From Nemertoderma westbladi (Eukaryota > Xenacoelomorpha > Nemertodermatida > Nemertodermatidae), in assembly GCA_032718475.1 (NCBI GenBank), contig JAUCBJ010006023.1:35272-99271 (forward strand): DNA of 64,000 nucleotides. Direction: 5' to 3'. Under the pieces are notes generated by a model that was given only the letters and a program-made list of their open reading frames with translations, did not search any database and was not told where the DNA came from. Positions 47,401 through 52,700 of the stretch are shown in pieces. Numbering within the stretch: position 1 is the first letter of the stretch; every line of letters begins with the position of its first letter. The translations under genes and the position numbers were made by a program.

Positions 47401-49793
47401 ATTAGAACATGCTGCTTCTAGTGTTGGTCTTTTTATTAACTCCAGAAAGACCAAAATTCTGACCGTTAACTTTGAAAGTCCTCAGCAAGTCTCTGATCGG
47501 ATGAGCATAAGCTCAAAGGATGGCATGCTTGAGCATGTGGACGACTTCTGTTACCTGGGATCATGGATCCGGAAGTCAGGTGAGGACCTTCGAATACGTA
47601 AGGGAAAGGCATGGGCAGCCTTGAATAGGCTTTCCAGGATTTGGAAGTCACCGAGAATTAATCGGAAACTTAAGGTCCGATTATTTAGAGCAGCAGTAGT
47701 TCCAGTACTCCTCTACGGGAGTCCATGCTGGGCTCTAACTGCTGAGGACACCAAATCTCTGGATGGCACATTCACAAGAATGCTACGCCGGGTTCATTGT
47801 GTCAAGTACAATGCACACATCTCCAACCAGACACTATATAACATTGGAGGTGTCTCATTGGTTCCCCCAAGCTTGACACTAGAACAAAATCGCCTCCGCT
47901 TTGCAGGACATTGCTTTCGCCGTGAGGACCAGCCAGTGCATAATCTTGTACTTTGGCAGCCTCATGGAGTGAATAAGCATGGTGGACAGCCCATGACTTT
48001 CTTGAGACGCATCTTAAAGGACACTGGCCTTAAAGATGCGGATGATCTAGCAAATGTCATGGGTGATAGGGAGTTGTGGCGGTGCAATTTTGTTGACAAG
48101 CCGGCACAGCATTCTTAAAAATGCAGCTGCAATGCAGCATGCCGATGCTAGTAGTAGTAGTCAATATAACTAGTCAATGTTTTGGAGATAAGGGTTTATT
48201 TGTAAAAAAATCCGATGGGCGAGGTTGCATGCATTAACTTAACTTAACTTATTAACTTTCATTAATATTGCCATAGATAATTTTTTCTAAATATCTAATT
48301 AGGTAATAATCATAAAATAATAATCCAATCATTAACATATTTGAAAATATCTAAATGACAGACACCCCCTCTCTCCACCCACTTTCACTGAGTATAACAC
48401 ATTTTGATTTTAAATAGGTAATATTTAACATTATTTTTGATAATGTTTCATTCATTTATTGTTTTAATAAAGTTATTTTATTACACCGAATACTGAGCAC
48501 AAAATAATCTAAAAATTCCCCCCCCCCCCCTTTAAATCTATTTGGCCTTCTAGATATAGGCTGGCGACGATAAAGTTCTTAAGAAGAGCCTGGAACTGGA
48601 AACAGGGGGCTGTCCTGAGGAAGTACGTCAGTCGCGGCATGGGGAACGATTTGAGCTGGTCCAATGGTGAGTATTGGATGCTCGAACAGACAGCATCGAA
48701 CTTCAATCGGATCTGGGCACAGGACTCGGGCCCCAGAAGGAACAGCTTGCACTTGCTGGGGTTTATTGACAACCTGCACTTGTCACCCTCCTTCATCAAC
48801 CGAAGCAAATACTGCAGAACCACCCGAAAGTCATCGGAGAGGTTCCTGTCATCCAGATACCAGACATTACAACTACACTCCATAACCTGGTTGACTGCAT
48901 CTGCAATGTCACCAAAGAGATGTGGGCCATCCAGTATCTCCTTGATGTACAACCTCTCGAGAGAATGGTGTTGTCGGCATGAAGGAGGAATGTTGCCCCT
49001 CAATAGGCTGCAATGGTGTAATTGTAGATACAGGGATACTGGGAGTGGATCGTCTCCAACATGGTATCCCACCTGATAGAGTTAAATGCGTTGCTCAAAC
49101 CCACTTTCAGCAACCCATTTCCTGGTGAATTTTCCCCAGTAGCAAGGGCCCTCATTGCCCACTACATACCCAATTTGCACCCGATTCCCAACTGATCCAT
49201 ATGACTGAGACCGCTGTTATGCAACCAAGTGTCCAACAAACATCCCACATAGGCGTCGTAAGGGTAAGGAGGGGATCAGCTTCTGGAGTACAGTGGGACT
49301 ACATGGTCGTGCTGCCGGTGTCACTGGTGGAGCAAGTCTCGTCTATCTGCGGGTTTTGACGGGTGCTTCTCAGCAGGTTTCGACGGGTGCTTCTCCAGCA
49401 ACTTGGCGCTCATCTCCAGAGTTAATTTTAATAAATGCATTTAAATTTGGTTTTGGATAAAATGAGCAGGAACATGTCTTTCAGGCAGCTATGGAGGGCA
49501 TTACTTTAATTCTACCGATGATATTCTTAAAATAATATACATACATGATGATAAGCATTAGTGTTGGTGAACAATAGTTAAATCATGGCCACAATCAAAA
49601 CCTAATGGAAATGCCTCTCTCAGTTACTACTTACCACATTCCATTAGTGAACAACCTCTAGTTTCCTCAAGCTCACCACAAGGCTGCCCCCCATAAGGTA
49701 CAGCTGTGATTTCTCTTCCATAAATTTCCACTCCATCGCCACAAGACACACTGCATTGCATCTTTAGAGACCATTCTGACATAACACAGTCAA
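17283..49793 (-). CDS. Chimeric Cys-loop ligand-gated ion channel with TSP1-EGF(x6)-TSP1 ectodomain, spliced host gene (5' incomplete)
   Basis: Eighteen exons, read right to left: TSP1-A, EGF1-6, TSP1-B, a microexon, five ligand-binding-domain exons, TM1-TM2, TM2-TM3, cytoplasmic loop, TM4 and stop. Every exon has AG/GT borders and all 17 junctions agree in phase; the coding total is 2318 nt, one open frame of about 771 residues. Receptor hallmarks seen: a Cys-loop with exactly 13 residues between cysteines and FPYD inside, the [10 protein letters not shown] pre-TM1 strand, a TM1 with YYLPAIL and SWVVFW, a pore helix with Leu at 3' and 9', and a TM4 with FNFVYW. Members of this family form pentameric channels in the plasma membrane with the N-terminus outside, so the EGF/TSP1 array would be extracellular. 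TM4 resembles the glycine/GABA-A class. Ligand and ion selectivity cannot be called. No signal peptide or promoter was found. That the two parts form one protein is inferred from phase, order and spacing. Confidence 0.8.
17798..17885 (-). CDS. Receptor exon 17: TM3-TM4 cytoplasmic loop
   Basis: A small exon (1 nt + 29 codons) between acceptor TGTCACTTTAG and donor GTGAAG. It is strongly charged ([20 protein letters not shown]). A short, basic loop between TM3 and TM4 is expected. Its entry and exit phases fit the neighbours exactly; I recognise no motif of its own. Confidence 0.8.
17886..19731 (-). other. Intron of the receptor gene with foldback and tandem duplication
   Basis: It contains a diverged inverted repeat (about 18459-18560 against 18838-18960, GATATCGGAAAT and GTCTGTCTGTC at the ends) and a 94-bp direct duplication (19101-19288). 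No exon-like segment was found between TM3 and the loop exon. Confidence 0.6.
19101..19288. repeat. 94-bp tandem duplication, two copies
   Basis: GACATACCGACCGACAAAAC and the following 74 bases occur twice in direct succession with no difference that I can see except near the very end, so the duplication is recent. Confidence 0.95.
19732..19896 (-). CDS. Receptor exon 16: end of pore helix TM2, TM2-TM3 loop and TM3
   Basis: After acceptor TTTTCATTTCAG the frame continues the pore helix ([11 protein letters not shown]), then [11 protein letters not shown] and a hydrophobic TM3 ([19 protein letters not shown]). Pore position 13' is Arg by alignment from R0', which is unusual. It ends in phase 2 at donor GTTAGC, matching exon 17. 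Confidence 0.92.
20274..20448 (-). CDS. Receptor exon 15: pre-TM1, TM1 and start of pore helix TM2
   Basis: It encodes [14 protein letters not shown], the last strand of the binding domain with an N-glycosylation site, then a TM1 with the conserved proline ([18 protein letters not shown]), the short TM1-TM2 loop, and [10 protein letters not shown] opening TM2. The residues before R0' are N and G, not the Pro-Ala of most anion channels nor the Glu of cation channels. Donor GTGAGT, phase 2. Confidence 0.95.
20449..21082 (-). other. Intron sequence of the receptor gene
   Basis: AT-rich, with no exon or recognised repeat before the LINE block that begins near 21083. Confidence 0.6.
21083..24692 (-). 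pseudogene. LINE family A copy 5, interrupted by LINE family B
   Basis: Two outer pieces match copy 7 in the same order. The left piece (21083-21715) carries the endonuclease-to-reverse-transcriptase linker (KAAS RSLN region and the ASGVD motif). The right piece (about 23748-24692) carries part of the endonuclease and the 5' untranslated region, matching 44515-45660. Family B sequence (21850-23745) sits between them. Multiple stops are present. The reverse transcriptase core of this copy is missing. Confidence 0.8.
21850..23745 (-). pseudogene. LINE family B copy 1: reverse transcriptase and C-terminus
   Basis: Three frame-shifted blocks on the minus strand. The first (23113-23727) is the linker plus the start of reverse transcriptase, including [15 protein letters not shown]. 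The second (22442-23119) runs from [18 protein letters not shown] through [18 protein letters not shown] (motif A) to the catalytic box, which reads [11 protein letters not shown] where FADD is expected. The third (21874-22209) is the C-terminal domain with [20 protein letters not shown]. It ends in a GTAGCAGTAGTAGTAGC tail. The FAFD change and frame breaks make it inactive. It differs clearly from family A in sequence. Confidence 0.88.
24784..24912 (-). CDS. Receptor exon 14: late ligand-binding-domain strands
   Basis: Acceptor ...CGTTTTTAAG, 42 full codons (from [20 protein letters not shown] to [10 protein letters not shown]), donor GTAAGA. It joins the Cys-loop exon (A + TC) and the TM1 exon (G + CA) in phase. 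It should cover the loop F / loop C part. No vicinal Cys-Cys pair is present, so it is not an acetylcholine-receptor alpha-type site. NFTT is a possible N-glycosylation site. Confidence 0.85.
25275..25372 (-). CDS. Receptor exon 13: Cys-loop
   Basis: Encodes [17 protein letters not shown]: two cysteines separated by 13 residues with the F-P-[YF]-D core that defines the animal Cys-loop family. After the second Cys the usual Trp of loop B is not seen ([12 protein letters not shown]). Acceptor GATGTTTCAG, donor GTAAGT, 98 nt with phase 2 in and phase 1 out. Confidence 0.96.
25712..25872 (-). CDS. Receptor exon 12: central ligand-binding-domain strands
   Basis: Fifty-three codons plus two bases, from [20 protein letters not shown] to TGMIKAVN. 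By position, the [11 protein letters not shown] stretch corresponds to the W-x-P-D region before loop A, and the conserved proline is absent. The [13 protein letters not shown] stretch fits the L-x-x-x-G strand before the Cys-loop. Acceptor ATCTTCCTTTTAG, donor GTATGT. Confidence 0.88.
26107..26231 (-). CDS. Receptor exon 11: early ligand-binding-domain strands
   Basis: Encodes [19 protein letters not shown] and then [21 protein letters not shown]. This follows the family pattern of a V-x-V strand, a loop, then an F-T strand and W-x-D-x-R. Acceptor AACTATTTTACAG, donor GTAAGA; enters after 1 nt of the previous exon and leaves in phase 0. Confidence 0.9.
26232..27619 (-). other. Intron sequence of the receptor gene
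   Basis: AT-rich with no recognised element. Direct copies of CATTGTAGAAATATTTA occur near 26710-26750. A 96-codon minus-strand frame at 27129-27419 shows no recognisable domain. Confidence 0.55.
27620..29695 (+). pseudogene. LINE family C: ORF1 and endonuclease, 3' truncated
   Basis: Opposite strand to the host gene. A 66-codon acidic frame (27718-27918) ends in TGA overlapping the ATG of a 200-codon frame (27915-28517) as ATGA. The heptad pattern of [14 protein letters not shown] continues into [17 protein letters not shown], so this may be one ORF1 coiled coil broken by a frameshift. The second frame resembles ORF1 proteins of non-LTR elements (basic C-terminal region with [13 protein letters not shown]). 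The next frame (about 28530-29375) is an APE-type endonuclease: SWNICG, a Glu in FISEV, GGCYIPP, and SDHAPL, with an internal deletion after YYRDNLL. A short linker piece ends at 29695. No reverse transcriptase follows. Confidence 0.8.
29695..29862 (-). pseudogene. Degenerate THAP-like zinc finger fragment
   Basis: On the minus strand the frame contains [19 protein letters not shown] followed by [17 protein letters not shown]. This has the order and spacing of a THAP domain (FRFP, W, then the final C-x2-H). The last Cys and His are replaced by Tyr (IYKKY) and the first cysteines are not evident, so the metal site is lost. It abuts the break point of LINE family C. Confidence 0.45.
29863..30681 (-). 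other. Intron sequence of the receptor gene
   Basis: Low-complexity AT-rich DNA; a poly-T/poly-A rich part lies near 30046-30080. No exon or known repeat is seen. Confidence 0.5.
30682..30761 (-). CDS. Receptor exon 10: N-terminal helix/first strand of the ligand-binding domain
   Basis: Encodes [20 protein letters not shown] and then PITDGV. The L-x-x-L-x-x-Y stretch before a charged turn and a G-V fits the start of a Cys-loop binding domain. Acceptor TTTCATTTTCAG, donor GTAAGT. It needs two bases from the preceding exon, which the 19-nt microexon supplies (GG + C). Confidence 0.85.
31195..31575 (-). mobile_element. Dispersed repeat with palindromic MITE core, copy 2
   Basis: Inverted counterpart of 15405-15760 with the same TTATTACATGGGAAAAAA terminal inverted repeat (core about 31207-31342) and the same flanking block, ending near GAGGGCCGC. 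It lies in a receptor intron. Confidence 0.75.
31576..33033 (-). other. Intron sequence of the receptor gene
   Basis: A piece at about 31660-31735 (CGATTTTGGGGTATATTCGAGCGAGAAA) resembles 45815-45880, marking another dispersed repeat. An imperfect inverted repeat (AAAACACTATTTTTCC and GTAAAACGGTGTTTTTCGC) lies at about 32487-32640. No gene is seen. Confidence 0.5.
33034..33052 (-). CDS. Receptor exon 9: 19-nt microexon joining the TSP1 module to the channel
   Basis: Acceptor TTTTTCAATAATGCATACAG, exon AAATGGATCTATTTGATGG, donor GTAAGT. With the G left by TSP1-B and the C starting exon 10 it reads E-MDLFD-G. It converts phase 1 to phase 2; without it the modules and the channel would be out of frame. 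The in-frame ATG could in principle start a receptor without the modules, but that product would lack a signal peptide. Confidence 0.65.
33490..35320 (+). pseudogene. LINE family B copy 2, degenerate, with foldback insert
   Basis: Matches family B from the endonuclease-linker junction (CACCAGGAATCAGCCGAGAGGCATAT, as in 42705-42740) through reverse transcriptase motif A ([19 protein letters not shown]), then an insert at about 33975-34490, then motif B onward (VLQGDTLA-type sequence) to the C-terminus and a TAATAGTATTAGTAAT tail. Stops and indels throughout. Confidence 0.82.
34009..34332. mobile_element. Foldback element with near-perfect arms
   Basis: About 113 bases from AACAACAATAATATGCTATA to TTATTCATGTATTTATTTCC return as reverse complement at about 34220-34332 with very few differences. 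The loop itself holds two copies of ATATGGAACTGTATGGAAAA with a smaller inverted repeat. It is inserted in LINE B copy 2. AT microsatellite follows at 34390-34470. Confidence 0.9.
35532..35693 (-). CDS. Receptor exon 8: TSP1 module B
   Basis: Fifty-four codons in a phase 1-1 exon. It shows the TSP1 pattern: a W (SDWVLKSQ) followed by CSVPCGEG, a basic strand (YEREI), G-x-x-CGEL, and two closing cysteines (DCLLMEC). Six cysteines in total. Such modules are extracellular and often bind glycans or matrix proteins. It precedes the microexon and the channel. Confidence 0.88.
35694..36656 (-). other. Intron of the receptor gene
   Basis: Includes a piece (about 35724-35790, GTGTTGGCGAGCTGTATTATAG) related to the insert in LINE A copy 2, a TAA microsatellite at about 35798-35818, and a run of 23 C at 36419-36441. 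Confidence 0.55.
36657..36782 (-). CDS. Receptor exon 7: calcium-binding EGF module 6 (type a)
   Basis: A 126-nt phase 1-1 exon. It reads [18 protein letters not shown], then [19 protein letters not shown] and a last Cys. D-x-D-E-C is the calcium site; C-x-N-x4-F-x-C is the Asn-hydroxylation consensus. Six cysteines in EGF spacing. Acceptor TATATAATAG, donor GTAATA. Confidence 0.93.
37350..37475 (-). CDS. Receptor exon 6: calcium-binding EGF module 5 (type b)
   Basis: A 126-nt phase 1-1 exon with [28 protein letters not shown] and [13 protein letters not shown]. The calcium site is D-x-N-E-C. Acceptor TGTTTCACAG, donor GTAAGA. Confidence 0.93.
37810..38142. mobile_element. MITE-like element with GCCCGTTCACATCC terminal inverted repeats
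   Basis: TAAAGCCCCGTTCACATCCA at the left end returns inverted at the right (TTGGATGTGAACGGGCCTTTA, with a small insertion inside). A further internal copy of CCCGTTCACATCCAATGGTAC lies at 37899-37919. No transposase. A target duplication could not be fixed. It lies in the intron between EGF modules 4 and 5. Confidence 0.7.
38400..39345 (-). pseudogene. LINE family A copy 6, internal fragment
   Basis: Matches about 43490-44430 of copy 7 in the same orientation: start of reverse transcriptase ([12 protein letters not shown]-type sequence), the [16 protein letters not shown] stretch, and the linker with [23 protein letters not shown]. The frame is broken. It lacks both ends, so it is a deletion remnant rather than a simple 5' truncation. 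Confidence 0.85.
39553..39678 (-). CDS. Receptor exon 5: calcium-binding EGF module 4 (type b)
   Basis: A 126-nt phase 1-1 exon with [28 protein letters not shown] and [13 protein letters not shown]. Acceptor TGTTTCACAG, donor GTAAGT. Confidence 0.93.
39679..40730 (-). other. Intron of the receptor gene
   Basis: AT-rich, with an imperfect inverted repeat around 40090-40240 (AATAGGTGG/TTGTTTACGTGGTA against TACCACTTAAACAA). Part of the 40630-40730 stretch, adjoining EGF3, is shared with the flanks of EGF1 and EGF6. Confidence 0.5.
40731..40856 (-). CDS. Receptor exon 4: calcium-binding EGF module 3 (type a)
   Basis: A 126-nt phase 1-1 exon with [28 protein letters not shown] and [13 protein letters not shown]. 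Its flanking intron sequence is nearly the same as that of modules 1 and 6, showing segmental duplication. Confidence 0.95.
41222..41347 (-). CDS. Receptor exon 3: calcium-binding EGF module 2 (type b)
   Basis: A 126-nt phase 1-1 exon with [28 protein letters not shown] and [13 protein letters not shown]. It forms a duplicated pair with module 3; the same pair recurs as modules 5 and 6 about 4 kb away. Confidence 0.94.
41735..42745 (+). pseudogene. LINE family B copy 3: APE-type endonuclease fragment
   Basis: Sense strand opposite to the host gene. The frame opens at 41759 with [12 protein letters not shown] (Asn of the active site), IICIQEHRI (catalytic Glu), CCYSPTN, and [11 protein letters not shown] (Asp-x-Asn). 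After a frameshift near 42290 it continues with [24 protein letters not shown] (the closing Asp-His pair) and a linker ending [10 protein letters not shown]. Reverse transcriptase is missing: the copy stops at 42745 and meets intron sequence of EGF module 1. It defines the endonuclease half of family B. Confidence 0.88.
42834..42959 (-). CDS. Receptor exon 2: calcium-binding EGF module 1 (type a)
   Basis: A 126-nt phase 1-1 exon with [28 protein letters not shown] and [13 protein letters not shown]. Acceptor TGACTTTTTAG, donor GTAATA. It is the first EGF module seen after TSP1-A; about 6.7 kb of intron filled with two LINE copies separates them. Confidence 0.93.
43290..45662 (-). pseudogene. 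LINE family A copy 7: 5' UTR, endonuclease remnants and first part of reverse transcriptase
   Basis: From the right: a 5' untranslated region (about 45040-45662), an endonuclease start ([23 protein letters not shown]), then a deletion-scarred endonuclease ([11 protein letters not shown], then an IDHILFRRK piece and [18 protein letters not shown]). A long open frame then covers the linker and the beginning of reverse transcriptase (to [20 protein letters not shown]). It stops short of motif A, so it is 3' truncated. In the shared 960-base part it is almost identical to copy 8, but inverted. Confidence 0.9.
45663..46024. other. Spacer between two inverted LINE A copies
   Basis: Non-coding. About 45815-45880 resembles 31660-31735, a small dispersed repeat. 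Confidence 0.5.
46025..48118 (+). pseudogene. LINE family A copy 8: intact reverse transcriptase frame, 5' truncated
   Basis: The frame is open from at least 46025 to the TAA at 48118; no in-frame ATG is visible near the start and the endonuclease is missing. Order: linker ([18 protein letters not shown]), [15 protein letters not shown], motif A ([14 protein letters not shown]), motif B region ([13 protein letters not shown]), the catalytic box ([14 protein letters not shown]), thumb, then a C-terminal domain with [17 protein letters not shown] and a Cys near the end ([15 protein letters not shown]). The catalytic aspartates are intact, unlike every other reverse transcriptase in the window. 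It lies in a receptor intron on the opposite strand. It could supply activity only if transcribed with its own start. Confidence 0.93.
48119..48165 (+). repeat. LINE family A 3' UTR and GTA-repeat tail
   Basis: AATGCAGCTGCAATGCAGCA follows the stop and leads into TAGTAGTAGTAG. The same short 3' end occurs in copies 1, 2 and 4. Family B copies end in a similar tail, so microsatellite rather than poly(A) tails characterise these LINEs. Confidence 0.85.
48509..49440 (-). pseudogene. Reverse transcriptase fragment with YLDD box, third retroelement type
   Basis: The clearest frame on the minus strand (49072-48509) contains [20 protein letters not shown] and then [18 protein letters not shown]. 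This has the order of motif C and the following helix in a class of reverse transcriptase distinct from families A-C. Upstream, [17 protein letters not shown] reads as motif A with Gly in place of the catalytic Asp. The frame is broken between the two parts. The element's clade is not resolved. Confidence 0.7.
49635..49793 (-). CDS. Receptor exon 1 seen: TSP1 module A
   Basis: Fifty-three codons in a phase 1-1 exon. [29 protein letters not shown] and CSLMEC follow the TSP1 pattern, and the exon is clearly a duplicate of module B. Acceptor ATCCTATTAG, donor GTAAGT. Entry in phase 1 means at least one more exon lies further to the right. Confidence 0.85.
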
Positions 49794-49928
49794 CTAATAG
49801 GATATTATTAAGATATGTCTCATTAATAATATAATAATAATTTTTCTAAAGATTTAGTATTCGCATATGCGAAAATGAAAATATATTATTCAACCTTTAA
49901 CATAAACCTGCTTGTTTTCATTAGAAAG

Positions 49929-50217
49929 TAAAGTAAAAGTAAATTTTCTTCGGCCGTTATGCCAGGGATTACTTACTACACACAAAGTCTGACGACTTAT
50001 TTCCAGTGCGGTCCACCCAGCACTATACTCCCAAGAGGAAACTCCAGAACTCATTTAGCTACCACTTAAGGATGCAAGGCAGAGATGCACCCTGGCTAGA
50101 CCCTTCAAAGCATTCGGGCTGAAACGAAAACTGTTCTGGCCCCCATACTGCGGGGGTTGAACCCACAATCTCCGTGAGATGTGAATTCAATGTAACCACT
50201 ACACCATTGTGGGCCCG
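49929..50217 (-). mobile_element. tRNA-derived SINE
   Basis: On the minus strand the head contains a perfect A box (TGGTGTAGTGG, 50196-50206) and a perfect B box (GGTTCAACCCC, 50153-50163) at tRNA spacing. The body that follows is about 220 bases and is not tRNA-like, ending in TTTACTTTTACTTTACTTT. The acceptor stem does not pair as in a tRNA gene, so this is a SINE and not a functional tRNA. Confidence 0.85.
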
Positions 50218-52700
50218 TGGAACACTTGTTTGTTGTTTGTAATTATCCTCCTATCACCAACTTGTTTGCTTCCAGTTATGGTTAACTAAGTAAACTAAAT
50301 TGCTTTTCTAGCAACCTGAATATATAAAAACATACATACATAATACACATACACGATGATGGCCTGATATGGTACAGATACATAAAAGATAGAAAAGATC
50401 AAATGGTGGAAATTCATAGTGTTTTTTTGCCAATCAATGCTCGGATGAACACACATAGTACTAGAATATTTTTAGATTAAGAACTGCTTGATGAAGTTGT
50501 TTGTCACCCGATTTCGTATACTTTGTAGTAATTCAAATTTGATTATCAGTTAGACAAAATTTACAACTTGGATATTGATGTGTTTAAGTTCATGAAAGTA
50601 TGTAATGTACATCATTATAATGTTGTTTAATCAGGGTTACTACAACCTTACAATTGTTAATAATTATAAAAAAGCTTCTGATGATTTGTAAGTTTAGAGA
50701 AATGCCCAGAAAGCCCCTCTCCACACTGCCAGAACAAGAGTTATATTATATTTATACTTATACTTATATTTATAGTTATACCAAGTATATGACGACCATG
50801 ATTAAGTTTAAACAGGACAACGGATGATAAGAAAATTCGGATTACTATATTACGGAATCCGCAAGGAATCCATAATATAGTAATCCAACTTATTTTCATA
50901 TCATTCATTGTCCCATTTAAACTTAAACTTATGATGATGATGTTAAATCAAATATTGAAGAATATGGTGATTAATAATGCAATAATCAATTAAAATTTTT
51001 GGAAATACTAAGGCTATGGATAGAGGCATCATTAAATGTAACTAAAAAGATGTTATTTGGATGAATTGTCATGATAAGGCTCAATTCTTTTGAGGAATAA
51101 TGGGCAAAAACAAAACAAATATTTAAAACACCTAATAATTCCTATCAATTAATACATATATTAATAATTAATAGGGGATGTGGGCATGGCCCAGCATAGG
51201 AGCTGCATAGCCAATGGTGGGACATGTACGTAACATGTACAATATTCTTGTCCATAACCTTCCTGAGACCAGTACTGCTGAGGAAGAACGGGACTGTCTC
51301 GTTACCCACGTCTTGTCCCCTTAGGGGTTGTCTTTAACAGATCGACCTTTTTCACCACCTGTGCAAGCGTCACAGTGGGGTATCTAGATCTAAACCGCGT
51401 TCACTTATTGTACACTTCTTTGGGCATAGCCCGAGGAAGACGTGTTTTTGGAAACAAAAAGAATCTTAAACGCCCCATAGGTGTCTCCAGAGTATCTTAC
51501 CCCTCATCGTGCCGCTTTACTTAATATGGTGCGAAATATATGATTTGATAAACAAATATATTCATTCTACACTCGCAACGGGAATATTTTTGTGCATTCT
51601 GCTGAAGGATCGAACCCAATCCCATTACTTCGGTCCCCTACCTGAAAGGGATTACGCAATCGGATTCCCCACCAACCTCGTTAAAATCGCCCTCAGTCTC
51701 ATTGGCAGTTCTCACAACTACTCGGAATCCTTCCAGCAGTCTTGAAATCCTGGAAGAGAACCAGTCTCCACCTACTAGTACATACTAATAATACTATATA
51801 ATATACAACCAACAACACGTATCAAGCAGAAGTTATACAGTAGGCAGCGTAAACTGAAATTGAAACCTAAGTCGCAGACTAAATTTTTTGTCCCAGAATT
51901 GTATTTAGCTGGCTGGTCGAGGTACTCATTACTCCATTATTTCACATTGTTTTCCTTAAACATTTCACCCATTGGTTGTTTGGTAATTCATTTATATATG
52001 AAACTAATTATCATTTCTAAATAATAAACCGTAGAAGTAAATAAGCAGTTGTCATAACATTGACATTTTTCCCTTGTTAATATGTATTAACATTATCATT
52101 ATTAACATTATGTACTTCACCGTTTATCACATCACTATCATTTCGAAGGTATACTTATAGCCATTACACCTCTTTGTGATCGGGAAAGATTACTTCTTTT
52201 ATCCACCATACGGCGTACAAAAAAAATCACCACCGTAATTATTTAAAGAATTAAAATGAACTAAAATAAACAAAAATAAAATTACTATTCCCGTTTGGGT
52301 AGAGTATCACTTTGTTTTTTCATCCTGGTTGTCTGACACTTTACATACATGTAGTTACACTGGATTTTTAGTCTCTTAGACCTCTTTTTAGTCACTTAGA
52401 CCTCCTGATGTTGACGTATGCTGTGGATTTTCCTAAACAAAATTTGAATGGACTGATCAGTCCTTTTTTTATTGCCTATGCAGATTCCGACTTCATATAC
52501 AATGTGGCTCCTTCCTGGAGCCAACAGACTTTTGGGATCTACAAGAAGTAGAACATAACCTCGCCTCAGTCTATAACGTATAATAACTGTAATATAGATA
52601 ATTGCAAACAGTCAGGCAGATATATTAATAATGTAACACAGTATAAATGACAGAATCACAGAACAAATACAGAACTGGTACAAAGCATATACAGACTCCC
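50218..52700. other. Non-coding stretch, possibly upstream intron of the receptor gene
   Basis: An inverted repeat lies at about 50790-50930 (TTTAAACAGGACAA...TTGTCCCATTTAAA with AATCCGCAAGGAATC between). At 51175-51250 a short piece resembles the LINE A 5' UTR in plus orientation. I searched for further EGF or TSP1 exons on the minus strand and saw none. Confidence 0.5.

Noticed and set aside
43290-48165. Twin-priming (5' inversion) origin of the inverted LINE A pair
   Set aside because: Order fits, but the two parts overlap by about 960 bases and have unrelated spacer between them; two separate insertions are simpler.
50153-50206. Functional tRNA gene
   Set aside because: A and B boxes are perfect but the stems do not close and a SINE body follows.
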